Part shown: in pieces, positions 54,468 through 62,850 of the stretch | How positions within the stretch are numbered: position 1 is the stretch's first letter | How the letters are laid out: the number at the start of each line of letters is the position of its first letter | Assembly: GCF_009758415.1 (NCBI RefSeq) | Contig: NZ_WQRF01000003.1 | Location: forward strand, 310,001 to 374,000 | Origin: Devosia marina | GTDB taxonomy: Bacteria > Pseudomonadota > Alphaproteobacteria > Rhizobiales > Devosiaceae | Direction: 5' to 3' | Length of the DNA stretch: 64,000 nt | The notes under the pieces: model-generated | Database searches by the model: none | What the model saw: the letters and a program-made list of their open reading frames with translations, nothing else | Told to the model about the DNA's origin: nothing | Position numbers and translations under genes: made by a program

Positions 54468-55623
54468 AGAGCAGCAGACAGGCGGCAGGCTGCAGCCAGG
54501 CGCGAATGCGTTCGAACGTGGCGGGCAGGCGCGCATGAACCCGCTTGAGCATGGGGCGGAAATTCCGCAGCCAGACCGTCGCGTAGAACCGCCCCCGCCA
54601 GCTCAGGGCTTCGACATGCTGTGCGATCGGAATTTCCGTATTCGTCCAGCTCGCCTTGTATTCCGCCGGATTGATGAGCAGGTCGTAGCGCTGGATGTGA
54701 TGCTCGATCAGCCACGCCACGGTGTACTCCATTTGCACCTTTCCCGGTGACAAATCGCGCAAGTTCCAGTCAAAGCCTCCCAGATAAGCGTAGTAATGGC
54801 CCCGCTGGATAAAGCCCAATTCCATAGCAAGCACGCGACCGCCGCCTCGAAGCACCGAAAGACAGGCTCCGTCGGGTTTCGAGGCATCGCCGTCCAGCGA
54901 CTGCAGGAAAGCTTCGACGCCGCCCATTGAAAAGCCGGTGCTGAACTTGCCGGTTTCCTTGAGCCAGCGTCGCTTCATTGCGACGCACTGTTCCACCAGC
55001 GGCGCGAACTGCTCGTCAGCAGGCCACAGGACTTCAAAATGCAGCTCCCCCAGCCGCGCCAGATGATTGCGCCGCCTGTTGCGGTTGCGCTTCTGCCGCT
55101 TGCCAAGCTGGTCGGTATAGTCCTGTACGGAAGAGAAACGGGATAGATCGAGCATCGAAGCCACATTGGCCGCTTGCTCTTGCCCCTCGCCGACCACCAA
55201 ATCCAGCGCACTGCCACTCAGGACCGCACGGGAGAGCAGGACATCGCATCCCGAGCTCTGCATGGCTGCATTGAGGCATTGCGCCACTTCCGGATCGTTG
55301 CGCATTGCCGGGCGGATCAGCAGGCCACAATATTGCGTATGCGGCACGCCCAACGTCTCCAGGAGCTTGAGACCAAGGTTTTCAACGATCATCCGCGGCC
55401 ACAGGGCCACCAACGCCTCACCCTGCCAGACAGTGACCACATAGGGCGTGCGGCCACCATCCTTGCAGAACCGTGCCACCCAATTGCGGCACCAGTCATA
55501 GCTCTGGAAGTATGAGAGGGGATCGCCGCAGGCCGTCTCCAGTTCGGACCAGGCCTGAGCGGTCTGCTCAATCTGTTCCAGGGTGCAGAGCACACGACTT
55601 TGAACATGATGTCCGCCAGACAA
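54460..55623 (-). CDS. CelD/BcsL-family GNAT acetyltransferase
   Basis: A 387-residue protein with the double GNAT fold of the cellulose-biosynthesis BcsL/CelD group (PF13480): FQSYDWCRNWVARF in the first half, and LSVLRGGGRVLAMELGFIQRGHYYAYLGGFDWNLRDLSPGKVQMEYTVAWLIE in the second. The TTG start at 55623 follows GGAGGG; a longer TTG frame is less likely. Paired with a flippase, it may acetylate or otherwise decorate an exported polysaccharide. Confidence 0.8.
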   Translation of the reverse strand: MSGGHHVQSRVLCTLEQIEQTAQAWSELETACGDPLSYFQSYDWCRNWVARFCKDGGRTPYVVTVWQGEALVALWPRMIVENLGLKLLETLGVPHTQYCGLLIRPAMRNDPEVAQCLNAAMQSSGCDVLLSRAVLSGSALDLVVGEGQEQAANVASMLDLSRFSSVQDYTDQLGKRQKRNRNRRRNHLARLGELHFEVLWPADEQFAPLVEQCVAMKRRWLKETGKFSTGFSMGGVEAFLQSLDGDASKPDGACLSVLRGGGRVLAMELGFIQRGHYYAYLGGFDWNLRDLSPGKVQMEYTVAWLIEHHIQRYDLLINPAEYKASWTNTEIPIAQHVEALSWRGRFYATVWLRNFRPMLKRVHARLPATFERIRAWLQPAACLLLYV

Positions 55624-55835
55624 TGTCGTACTCCCTCCGTGGCGCTTGGCCCGCAATAAAACATTGCCCGCCTCAACAGGTCGTTGCCCGGTACGGCAAA
55701 TAAAGTCTTGCGACAGGAGCCAGAACTCGCCTCAAAGCATCCCAACCCCGTGGCACACAACGACACGAGTTGCCCACGGCGCCTGACAAGCGCTGGCAAT
55801 CTGAGGTTTCTGATTTCTTTTTCGGTGAGGGATTT

Positions 55836-55912
55836 TGGTAGCGGAGGAGGGATTTGAACCCCCGACACAAGGATTATGATTCCTCTGCTCTAACCAACTG
55901 AGCTACTCCGCC
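55836..55912 (-). tRNA. tRNA-Met (CAT anticodon)
   Basis: A 77-nt cloverleaf on the minus strand including encoded CCA. Acceptor GGCGGAG pairs with CTCCGCT; D-arm is GCTC/GAGC; the anticodon arm GAGGA-ATCATAA-TCCTT carries CAT; the T-arm has GGTTCAAATCC. By sequence style it is elongator Met rather than initiator, whose first base pair would differ. A lysidine-modified tRNA-Ile2 (CAT) cannot be fully excluded, and tilS is present in the window. Confidence 0.93.
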
Positions 55913-56146
55913 CCAAACAGGCCGCCGGTGGTTGGCCGACGCGCGCCTTACTAAGGTTTGCCGGCTCATCCTGTCAAGCGGTGCCTTCAGCCTGTGTGCG
56001 AAAACTGTGTGACACTGTCATTGGCCATCGATTTGTTCGAAGATCGGCATCAGTGCGTTGCGATTGGATTGCTTTTCGCCGGTGAATTCAGGCCCTACAT
56101 TGCACTCAACACCAGCGTCCCCCGGCGCCCATGAGGAGTATTGGAC

Positions 56147-57097
56147 ATGACTCTCGAGCTTGGCGGCATCCATCACCTGACCGCAGTAACGGCCGACGCG
56201 CCGAAGAACCTGAAATTCTACACCCGGACCCTGGGCATGCGCCTGATCAAGAAGACGGTGAACCAGGACGATACCTCGGCCTATCACCTGTTCTATGGCG
56301 ATGGCGTGGCCTCGCCCGGCGCCGACCTGACTTTTTTCGATTTCAACACATTGCGCGAGACGCGTGGCAACCACACAGTGGGCCGCACTGGTCTGCGTGT
56401 CGACAGCGCCGAGACCCTGCAATGGTGGAAGGATCACCTGCAGGAGAACAATGTCGGCACCAGCGGCATCAAGGAGCGCTTTGGCCATCTTTCGCTCGAT
56501 TTCGAGGATTTCGAAGGCCAGCGCTTCCGCCTGGTGGTTGATGACAAGAACAAGGTCGTCCCATGGGCCAAGTCGCCGGTTCCTGCCGACAAACAGATCA
56601 TTGGCCTCGGGCCGATCACGCTCTCAGTGCCCAAGCTCGAGCCGACCGACGCGATGCTGACCCGGGTGATGAACATGCGCCAGGTCCGCAATTATCCAGC
56701 GCGCGAACGCAATGCAGAGGTCTTCGTCTATGAAATGGGTCCGGGTGGACCGGCTGCCGAACTGCATGTTTCGGTCGACCCCAGCCTGCCCCAAGCCCGT
56801 CCCGGCGCCGGTGGCGTGCATCATGTCGCCTTCCGCACACCCAATCAGGACACGCTGCGTGAGTGGATCGAGCGGGTGAACAGCTTCGGCATTCGCTCCT
56901 CTGGTGAGGTGGAACGCTACTATTTTACCTCGCTCTATTTCCGCGAGCCTAATGGCATTCTGTTCGAACTGGCAACCGACGTTCCCGGCTTCGCCACCGA
57001 CGAGCCGATGGAAAGCCTTGGCGAAACCCTGAGCCTGCCACCCTTCCTCGAAGACCGGCGCGCCCAGATTGAAGCAGGCTTGAAGCCGCTGGACTGA
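56147..57097 (+). CDS. ring-cleaving dioxygenase, two-domain VOC type
   Basis: A 316-residue protein with two VOC modules (about 1-130 and 150-285). Metal ligands are suggested by His in GGIHHLTAVT, His in GGVHHVAFRT and Glu in ILFELATD. This matches MhqO/CatE-type extradiol or hydroquinone dioxygenases. GAGGAG precedes the ATG at 56147; a TTG 6 bp upstream is also possible. It is transcribed alone and ends before a long hairpin. Confidence 0.88.
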   Translation: MTLELGGIHHLTAVTADAPKNLKFYTRTLGMRLIKKTVNQDDTSAYHLFYGDGVASPGADLTFFDFNTLRETRGNHTVGRTGLRVDSAETLQWWKDHLQENNVGTSGIKERFGHLSLDFEDFEGQRFRLVVDDKNKVVPWAKSPVPADKQIIGLGPITLSVPKLEPTDAMLTRVMNMRQVRNYPARERNAEVFVYEMGPGGPAAELHVSVDPSLPQARPGAGGVHHVAFRTPNQDTLREWIERVNSFGIRSSGEVERYYFTSLYFREPNGILFELATDVPGFATDEPMESLGETLSLPPFLEDRRAQIEAGLKPLD

Positions 57098-57108
57098 TGC
57101 GAGCAGCA

Positions 57109-57144
57109 GCTTCCCCCTCTCCTGTTAACGGGACAGGGGGAAGC
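57109..57144 (+). terminator. hairpin after the dioxygenase
   Basis: GCTTCCCCCT (57109-57118) and AGGGGGAAGC (57135-57144) are perfect arms with a 16-nt loop. No clear T-run; may be a REP-like element doubling as a terminator. Confidence 0.55.
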
Positions 57145-57533
57145 GCAGCATGAGATGGGCGAAAGGTGTAAGCCTGCCCACGCGCCCGATGCTTTAGCGG
57201 GCATAACCCCAATGCGACCTTTCGGGCGCCTTCCCCGCTATTTGCAAAGGCGACGAATACGCCCACAGAGCCGGGGGCTGTGGGCCGACAGCTCAGTTAC
57301 GCGCTTTCTGCGCCCGCATGCGAAGCTTGCCCGGACGGCCAACTCGACCCGGGCAACAATCGCCGCGCGAGAAGCGCCATTCTCCGCGTCTTCACAATCT
57401 CAACTGGGGTGCGGCGGTCAGTCCCATCGCTTCTGCATGCACTTGCCGCCGCTCCGGGCTATTCTGGTGCGCAAGGCGACTGGCCTGGTCCGTTGCCTTG
57501 GTGCTGCTAAATTTTTTTCTGGAAGGCTCCGCC
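57145..57533. other. 389-bp non-coding region before a small membrane protein
   Basis: No gene with family support is found. It holds a GC-rich hairpin around 57270-57290 (CCCACAGAGCC with GGGGGCTGTGGG) and scattered short palindromes, but no conserved RNA motif that I recognise. It could contain the promoter of the small gene at 57534. Confidence 0.5.
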
Positions 57534-57722
57534 ATGTCGGACGAACCGAAAACCGGCCCCTTCGGGCTCAATCCCACCCGGATCATGATCCTCCTGATGG
57601 GCGCGCTCGTGCTGCTGATTTCCATCGGCATGTTCCTGGGTGGCCCAAATTCCTATCAGGCACTCAGGGACGCCTCCAACGCGGCCAAGGAACCGACGGC
57701 AGAGCAGTTGAGCGGGGACTAG
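57534..57722 (+). CDS. small single-helix membrane protein
   Basis: A 62-residue protein with one membrane helix (about 17-37, RIMILLMGALVLLISIGMFLG) and a short hydrophilic tail. The ATG follows GGAAGG by seven bases, giving good start support despite its size. No family is recognised. It faces mnmA, with a convergent hairpin between. Confidence 0.65.
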   Translation: MSDEPKTGPFGLNPTRIMILLMGALVLLISIGMFLGGPNSYQALRDASNAAKEPTAEQLSGD

Positions 57723-57738
57723 AAGCCAAGCCCCCCTG

Positions 57739-57763
57739 TTCTTCTCCCGCTCGGGGAAAAGAA
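57739..57763. terminator. convergent hairpin between small ORF and mnmA
   Basis: TTCTTCTCCCG and CGGGGAAAAGAA are near-complementary and flank a short loop, with A/T edges on both strands. Confidence 0.6.
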
Positions 57764-57764
57764 A

Positions 57765-58916
57765 TCAGGCAACCAGCGCCTGCGGCACGGCCTCAGCAAT
57801 GAAGCCGCCGCCCAGCACTTCGCTCATCGCGCTGTCATCGGCGTAGAACACACAGGCCTGGCCCGGCGAAATACCATATTCGCCACTGACAAGTGTCACA
57901 TAGACTTCGCCGTCCTGCATCTGGATGACGGCGGGTTGCGGGCCACGGGTCGAGCGTACCTTGACCTCGACCGGCGCCCCATTGCCCGCGCTGACGTCCG
58001 CCAATGGCAGGCTGCCGAGCCAGTTCACATCTCGAAGACGGACCGTGTGGGTCTTGAGCGCCTCGCGCGGGCCCACGATCACCCGGCCGCTGCGATGGTC
58101 GAGCTTGACCACATAGAGCGGCTCGCCCGCAGCGATGCCCAGACCCTTGCGCTGGCCAATCGTGTAGTGGACGATCCCGTCATGCTCGCCCAGCACCCGG
58201 CCATCCATATGGACGATCTCGCCCTTGGCGAGCGCCTCGGGGTGCATCTTGGCGATGATGTCGGCATATTTGCCCTGCGGCACGAAGCAGATGTCCTGGC
58301 TGTCATGCTTCTCGGCGATTTCCAGGCCCATTTCGCGCGCATGTTCGCGCACTTCGGCCTTGCCCATGCCACCGAGCGGAAAGCGCAGGAAATCGAGCTG
58401 GTCCTGGGTGGTGGCAAACAGGAAATAGGACTGATCGCGGTCATTGTCGCGTGGGCGGAACAGGTGCCGCCTGCCGTCCTCGCCCAGACGCGTCTGCACA
58501 TAATGGCCGGTCGCCAGCACATCGGCCCCCAGATCCTGCGCCACCGTCATCAGGTCGACGAATTTCACCGACTGGTTGCAGGCAATGCAGGGCACCGGCG
58601 TTTCACCCTGCTGATAGGCATTGGCAAAGGGCTCGATGACCGCGTTCTTGAAGCGCTCTTCATAGTCGAGCACATAGTGGGGTATGCCCAGCTTTGCGGC
58701 CACGCGGCGCGCATCGTGAATGTCCTGCCCGGCGCAGCAAGCGCCCTTGCGATGAATGGCTTCGCCATGATCGTAAAGCTGCAGGGTCACGCCGACCACT
58801 TCATAACCCTCGCGGGCGAGCAGTCCGGCAACAACGGAGGAATCCACGCCGCCGGACATGGCGACGACGACGCGCGTGTCCTCCGGGCGCTTGGCAATAT
58901 CAAGCGAGTTCAACAT
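57765..58916 (-). CDS. mnmA: tRNA-specific 2-thiouridylase MnmA
   Basis: A 383-residue enzyme adding sulfur to U34 of tRNA-Glu, -Gln and -Lys. The PP-loop SGGVDSS (21-27), catalytic cysteines in [12 protein letters not shown] and PGQACVFY, and KDQS-like [12 protein letters not shown] segment are present. The start is the ATG at [16 protein letters not shown]. It is divergent from the flagellar genes, with about 180 bp between it and fliK containing a possible sigma-54 promoter. Confidence 0.95.
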   Translation of the reverse strand: MLNSLDIAKRPEDTRVVVAMSGGVDSSVVAGLLAREGYEVVGVTLQLYDHGEAIHRKGACCAGQDIHDARRVAAKLGIPHYVLDYEERFKNAVIEPFANAYQQGETPVPCIACNQSVKFVDLMTVAQDLGADVLATGHYVQTRLGEDGRRHLFRPRDNDRDQSYFLFATTQDQLDFLRFPLGGMGKAEVREHAREMGLEIAEKHDSQDICFVPQGKYADIIAKMHPEALAKGEIVHMDGRVLGEHDGIVHYTIGQRKGLGIAAGEPLYVVKLDHRSGRVIVGPREALKTHTVRLRDVNWLGSLPLADVSAGNGAPVEVKVRSTRGPQPAVIQMQDGEVYVTLVSGEYGISPGQACVFYADDSAMSEVLGGGFIAEAVPQALVA

Positions 58917-59116
58917 CTCTTCTCGTATCCGGTTGGGGTCAAGGGCCAGCGGAAACTGTGAGCGGTTCCATACGCCGAGATGGCCGCTCTGTCCATTGCC
59001 GCACCCGGCAGCTTTTGCCGCCTGCCCGGCAAGCTCGACCCGGCCCGCACCTCATCATGCGCCAGCCCGATCCCTTAAGTCTCTGAAAATACGCGTGCAT
59101 TGCCTCAAACGCAATG

Positions 59117-59132
59117 TGGCAAGCCTCTTGCA
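59117..59132 (+). promoter_or_regulatory. sigma-54-like promoter upstream of fliK
   Basis: TGGCAAGCCTCTTGCA matches the YTGGCACGrnnnTTGCW consensus with only A for C at position six and C for R at position eight, including correctly spaced GG and GC doublets. It would start transcription near 59143, before the likely fliK start. One match in GC-rich DNA can be chance. Confidence 0.5.
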
Positions 59133-59174
59133 TTGCACTGTCCGGATGAGTGTTTTGTTCAAGGGCGCCCCAAG

Positions 59175-60824
59175 TTGGCATCACATCTGACGATAATCAG
59201 CGGCACCAGTGCCTCCGGCGCAATCGGCAAGGCTTTTGCCGGCCAGTCCGCTGCCGCACGGGACGCAACCAGCGCGCCCAGCGGTCTGCTCGGCCTGTTC
59301 GCGGCCCTGCTGGGCAATGCCGGGGTGGAAACCAGCGCAACCGTGCCGGCGCCCGTGCCCGGAGCCAATTCCGGTCAGCCCAATTCAACTTTCGATCTGG
59401 TCGAACTGTTCCGCTTGGGCTTAGCGGCAAGTTCGGGCGAAACCACCTCAGACGAACAAGCCGATCCCGAAGTCCTGGCGGCCGCCATCGACCAGACCGC
59501 AATTCCCGCCAACCCCGCGCCCATGGTGGACTTTGTCGAGGCGCTGAGCGCGCTCAAGACCAGCCTGGATCAGGGGGAAACGCTCGACCCGGAACTGCTC
59601 GAACAGGTGGAAACCGCGCTTGCCGATCTGGCTGAGGCCCTGGGTCTCGATATCGAGGCGCTGACCGTTCCCGAAGATTTCGCTGCCCTGCTCGAAACCA
59701 CCGGTGAGGATGACACGGGTCTGGCCGGCGCGATGACCCAGTTGCTGGCGCCGCTTGCCCAGTCCCTCTCGACCGCACAGTCGGCGACCGATGCAGAAAA
59801 TGTCCGCGCAGCCTCTGATGCCAGCGCGCTACTCAAGGCGCTGGGCGACAAGCTCGGGGCCCTGCTGGCGGCCCTGGCAGACGGCGATGTGCCGGCCGAG
59901 AAACTGACCGCCCTGGGTATGACGCCGGGGCAGCCGCTCGACGCCGAGATTGAAGCCGCACTAGGGCGCTTTGCCGCCGGAATGACCCAGCACGCTGCCA
60001 GCGTGCCCGAAGAGCCATTGCTGGCCACGCCAACACTGAAAGTCAGTGAGCCAGTGCTGTCCGGCAAGACTGCCGACACGCCGGACCCATTGGACATGTC
60101 CAACCCGGGCACGAACAAAACCACAACCACCACTGAAGAATTCGATACATCGGACCAACAGCGCGAAAACAATGGTCAATCCGCCGCCGATCGCGGCCGG
60201 GAGCGCGTAGAGCCCGGCAACCGCGAGGCGCGCAGCGGCAATGCGGCAGCCACGGCACCTGTCGACGCGTCGAACACCCCTGCGCCCTCTGCCGATGCCA
60301 GCGCGCAGGCCACCAACGCCTCCCGCGTTGATGCGGCGGCCAATCCGCGCATCATCCAGGCCGGCTACCAGACCAGCCAGCAGCAGCTCAACCTGCCTCA
60401 GATCGCCTTCGAACTCGCTCGCCAGGTTCACGACGGCAATACCCGTTTCCAGATCCGTCTCGACCCACCAGAGTTAGGCCGCATCGATGTCCGTCTCGAC
60501 ATCAATGAATCTGGCCAGGTCAACGCCCGGCTGGTGGTGGAAAAGGCCGAAACACTCGACCTGATGCAGCGCGACCAGCGAGGACTGGAACGCGCTCTGC
60601 AGCAGGCAGGTCTGGACAGCGCAAAGACCAATCTCGAATTTTCGTTGAAGCAGAATCCCTTCGCCGGCCAGCAGGGCCAGATGGGGGATGGCAAGGACGG
60701 CAATGGCCCGTTTGGGACAAGCGACGACAACGGCCAGGCTGGCGAGGCGGGTGAAGAACCTCCTCCCATGGTCAATCTGTATCGCGGTGCCCTGACGGCC
60801 AGCGGCGTCAACATCACGGTGTAA
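59175..60824 (+). CDS. fliK: flagellar hook-length control protein FliK
   Basis: Roughly 549 residues, rich in A, T, E, D, P and Q over the first 400, as in FliK secretion/ruler regions. The C-terminal type III switch domain (about residues 420-520) is recognisable: FQIRLDPPELGRIDVRLDI...NARLVVEKAETLDLMQRDQRGLERALQQAGLDSAKTNLEFSLKQN. The start is uncertain: the TTG at 59175 is used because it lies beyond the promoter at 59117; an earlier in-frame TTG at 59100 precedes that promoter. It is followed by flgD after 13 bp. Confidence 0.8.
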   Translation: MASHLTIISGTSASGAIGKAFAGQSAAARDATSAPSGLLGLFAALLGNAGVETSATVPAPVPGANSGQPNSTFDLVELFRLGLAASSGETTSDEQADPEVLAAAIDQTAIPANPAPMVDFVEALSALKTSLDQGETLDPELLEQVETALADLAEALGLDIEALTVPEDFAALLETTGEDDTGLAGAMTQLLAPLAQSLSTAQSATDAENVRAASDASALLKALGDKLGALLAALADGDVPAEKLTALGMTPGQPLDAEIEAALGRFAAGMTQHAASVPEEPLLATPTLKVSEPVLSGKTADTPDPLDMSNPGTNKTTTTTEEFDTSDQQRENNGQSAADRGRERVEPGNREARSGNAAATAPVDASNTPAPSADASAQATNASRVDAAANPRIIQAGYQTSQQQLNLPQIAFELARQVHDGNTRFQIRLDPPELGRIDVRLDINESGQVNARLVVEKAETLDLMQRDQRGLERALQQAGLDSAKTNLEFSLKQNPFAGQQGQMGDGKDGNGPFGTSDDNGQAGEAGEEPPPMVNLYRGALTASGVNITV

Positions 60825-60837
60825 GGAGTAAACGTCC

Positions 60838-61536
60838 ATGGCAGTCGATGGCGTAGCATCCAGTTCATCCAACGGCGCGGTCTCCTCCGCCCGTTCAACG
60901 ATTGCTGGCAATTTCGACACCTTCCTGTCGATCCTGACGACCCAACTCAAGAACCAGAACCCGCTCGATCCGCTCGATACCAATCAGTTCACCGCGCAAT
61001 TGGTGCAGTTCTCGGGGGTCGAACAACAGCTTAAGACGAACGAGTTTCTTGAGGCACTGCTGCTCAACACCCAGACCAGTTACCGCGCCGATGCTGTCTC
61101 CTATATCGGCAAGCAGGTTTCAGCCTCGGGCGAAACCGCCGAATTGGTCGATGGCGGTGCCTATTGGGCCTACAATGCAGATGCCAATGTCGCCAATGCT
61201 ACGGTCAATATCAAGGACGCGGCCGGCAATGTGGTCTATACCGAAACCGGTTCGCTCAATGCCGGTCCCGGAACTTTCCTTTGGGATGGCGTCGGATCGG
61301 ACGGCAATAATAGACCCGACGGCGTCTACACCATTGAAATCAAGGGCACCAATTTGGCTGGTAATGCGGTCAAGGTGTCCACCTCCTCGTTCGGCATTGT
61401 TACCGGAGTGGACTTCTCCGGGGCCGAACCGATGCTGACCGTGGGCAAGAACAAGGTCGCCCTGTCTGACGTCACCGATATTCGACTAGCCAGCGCAACC
61501 CCACCGAAGGACGGAGAGGGTGACGACGCAACGTAA
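60838..61536 (+). CDS. flgD: flagellar hook capping protein FlgD
   Basis: A 232-residue scaffold that caps the growing hook. The N-terminal FLSILTTQLKNQNPLDPLDTNQFTAQLVQFSGVEQQLKTN block is the FlgD hallmark; the C-terminal FlgD_ig (about 105-205, WDGVGSDGNNRPDGVYTIEIKGT) domain follows. AAGGAGTAAACGTCC precedes the ATG at 60838. It is coupled to fliK, the usual order in alphaproteobacterial flagellar clusters. A terminator lies 32 bp after the stop. Confidence 0.96.
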   Translation: MAVDGVASSSSNGAVSSARSTIAGNFDTFLSILTTQLKNQNPLDPLDTNQFTAQLVQFSGVEQQLKTNEFLEALLLNTQTSYRADAVSYIGKQVSASGETAELVDGGAYWAYNADANVANATVNIKDAAGNVVYTETGSLNAGPGTFLWDGVGSDGNNRPDGVYTIEIKGTNLAGNAVKVSTSSFGIVTGVDFSGAEPMLTVGKNKVALSDVTDIRLASATPPKDGEGDDAT

Positions 61537-61568
61537 CCTTAACGTGCGCCGTTGTCGCTGTGGCTTCT

Positions 61569-61596
61569 GGGGCGGTCCGGCGGGCCGCCCCTTTCC
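61569..61596 (+). terminator. terminator after flgD
   Basis: GGGGCGG (61569-61575) pairs with CCGCCCC (61585-61591), followed by TTTCC. Confidence 0.7.
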
Positions 61597-61724
61597 GTTG
61601 CGCTGCAATCAATTGATTGAAACCGCTGGCGTTTCTTAACCTGTTGTAAGTTTCCCCTTAGGGGTATCTTAAGCTCACTGCCCTACTCTCAGGCTCATAT
61701 GGTCAGGTTTGAGTAGAGAGTAAA

Positions 61725-62003
61725 ATGACCGTACAGATGCGTCCTCGCGTGAAGTACGTTATTGGCCCCGACGGCAGCCCGCTGACAATTGCGGATCTTC
61801 CTCCAGCCAATACGAGACGGTGGGTAATCCGCCGCAAGGCAGAAGTTGTCGCCGCCGTTCGCGGTGGTCTGCTCAGCCTCGAAGAGGCGTGTGAGCGTTA
61901 TACGCTCAGCGTCGATGAATTCCTCAACTGGCAGGCCGCCATCGACAAGCATGGCCTTGCCGGTCTCAGGACAACTTGGATTCAGCACTACAGGGAAGGC
62001 TGA
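61725..62003 (+). CDS. sciP: CtrA inhibitor SciP (DUF1153)
   Basis: A 92-residue helix-turn-helix protein, RPRVKYVIGPDGSPLTIADLPPANTRRWVIRRKAEVVAAVRGGLLSLEEACERYTLSVDEFLNWQAAID, matching the DUF1153/SciP family very closely. In Caulobacter SciP binds the CtrA response regulator, or its promoters, and limits transcription of flagellar and other CtrA targets. Location inside a flagellar cluster is consistent. A weak CtrA-like TTAACC...TAAG motif lies upstream at about 61637-61650. Confidence 0.93.
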   Translation: MTVQMRPRVKYVIGPDGSPLTIADLPPANTRRWVIRRKAEVVAAVRGGLLSLEEACERYTLSVDEFLNWQAAIDKHGLAGLRTTWIQHYREG

Positions 62004-62040
62004 CGCCTTCTCTGGCCGATTTCAGGCTGCCTCACACAAG

Positions 62041-62069
62041 CCCGCCGGATTCTTCCGGCGGGTTTCTTT
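62041..62069 (+). terminator. terminator after sciP
   Basis: CCCGCCGG (62041-62048) and CCGGCGGG (62055-62062) flank ATTCTT, then TTTCTTTC. Confidence 0.8.
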
Positions 62070-62074
62070 CGTCA

Positions 62075-62701
62075 TCAGGGCGTGGCGTTCGTCAGCCACT
62101 CGGCCGCTGCCGGACGGGCCTTCATGCGATTGTAATAGGCTTCACAGGCCGGCATGGGTGCGTGCTCAAAGGGTATCGCGAACCAGCGGTGCAGCCCCAG
62201 CGTGATCGCTATGTCGGCCAGCGAGAAGTCATTGCCCACCACGAAATCGCCGCTCTTGGCCAGATGGGCTTCGATGATGTTCATCTTGCCCGTCCAGGCC
62301 GCGATATTGTCCGCCAATTTCTGACTGTCATCGAACCCCGGCGCCTTGCGAATGATCGACATAAGCGGATAGGCCCAGTTGGACCCCATCTCGTTATTCT
62401 GCCAAAGCACCCACTGCATCACGAGGCCCTGCTGGCGCGCCTCCCCGGGCAGCAGCGAGCCCCCTGCCTTGCGGTTGAGATAGAGCATGATCGCCAGACT
62501 CTCCCAGAGCACGAACTCCTCCTCGACCAGTACCGGCACCTGCGCATTGGGGTTGAGCGCCATGAATTCGGGCACCTTGGGATCGCGATTGGGCATGCCC
62601 CAGTCTTCATGCTCGTAGGCAAGACCCAGTTCGCCCGCCGCCCAGGTGGCCTTGCGCACGTTGATGGACGTTACCCGCCCCAGAATCCGCATCATGTCCA
62701 T
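62075..62701 (-). CDS. glutathione S-transferase family protein
   Basis: A 208-residue GST: N-terminal thioredoxin-like domain (MRILGRVTSINVRKATWAAGELGLAYEHEDWG, about 1-80) and C-terminal helical domain. The N-terminal region lacks a clear catalytic Cys or Ser at the CXXC-like position seen in some GSTs, so substrate is uncertain. It sits convergent to sciP and divergent from fliF, apparently an unrelated insertion in the flagellar cluster. Confidence 0.85.
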   Translation of the reverse strand: MDMMRILGRVTSINVRKATWAAGELGLAYEHEDWGMPNRDPKVPEFMALNPNAQVPVLVEEEFVLWESLAIMLYLNRKAGGSLLPGEARQQGLVMQWVLWQNNEMGSNWAYPLMSIIRKAPGFDDSQKLADNIAAWTGKMNIIEAHLAKSGDFVVGNDFSLADIAITLGLHRWFAIPFEHAPMPACEAYYNRMKARPAAAEWLTNATP

Positions 62702-62761
62702 TCACCTCTTGTTAACCCGACCCGGCAGTTCTTGCCTAAAATCGCAAGTTGCAACAGCCAG

Positions 62762-62776
62762 TTAATACATTGTTTA
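62762..62776 (+). promoter_or_regulatory. CtrA-type box upstream of fliF
   Basis: TTAA (62762-62765), seven bases, TTTA (62773-62776) match the CtrA box TTAA-N7-TTAA with one mismatch. It lies 75 bp upstream of the GTG start of fliF, in a short gap otherwise without genes. Confidence 0.6.
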
Positions 62777-62850
62777 CCATCCACTAGGTAATTTTTGCCC
62801 ATCGGTCATGGGGGCTCCTCGACCGTTTACAAACGGACCGGGTCTGCCGC

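Noticed and set aside
55836..55912. tRNA-Ile2 (CAT, lysidine) instead of tRNA-Met
   Set aside because: Body sequence resembles alphaproteobacterial elongator tRNA-Met; Ile2 is kept only as a less likely alternative.
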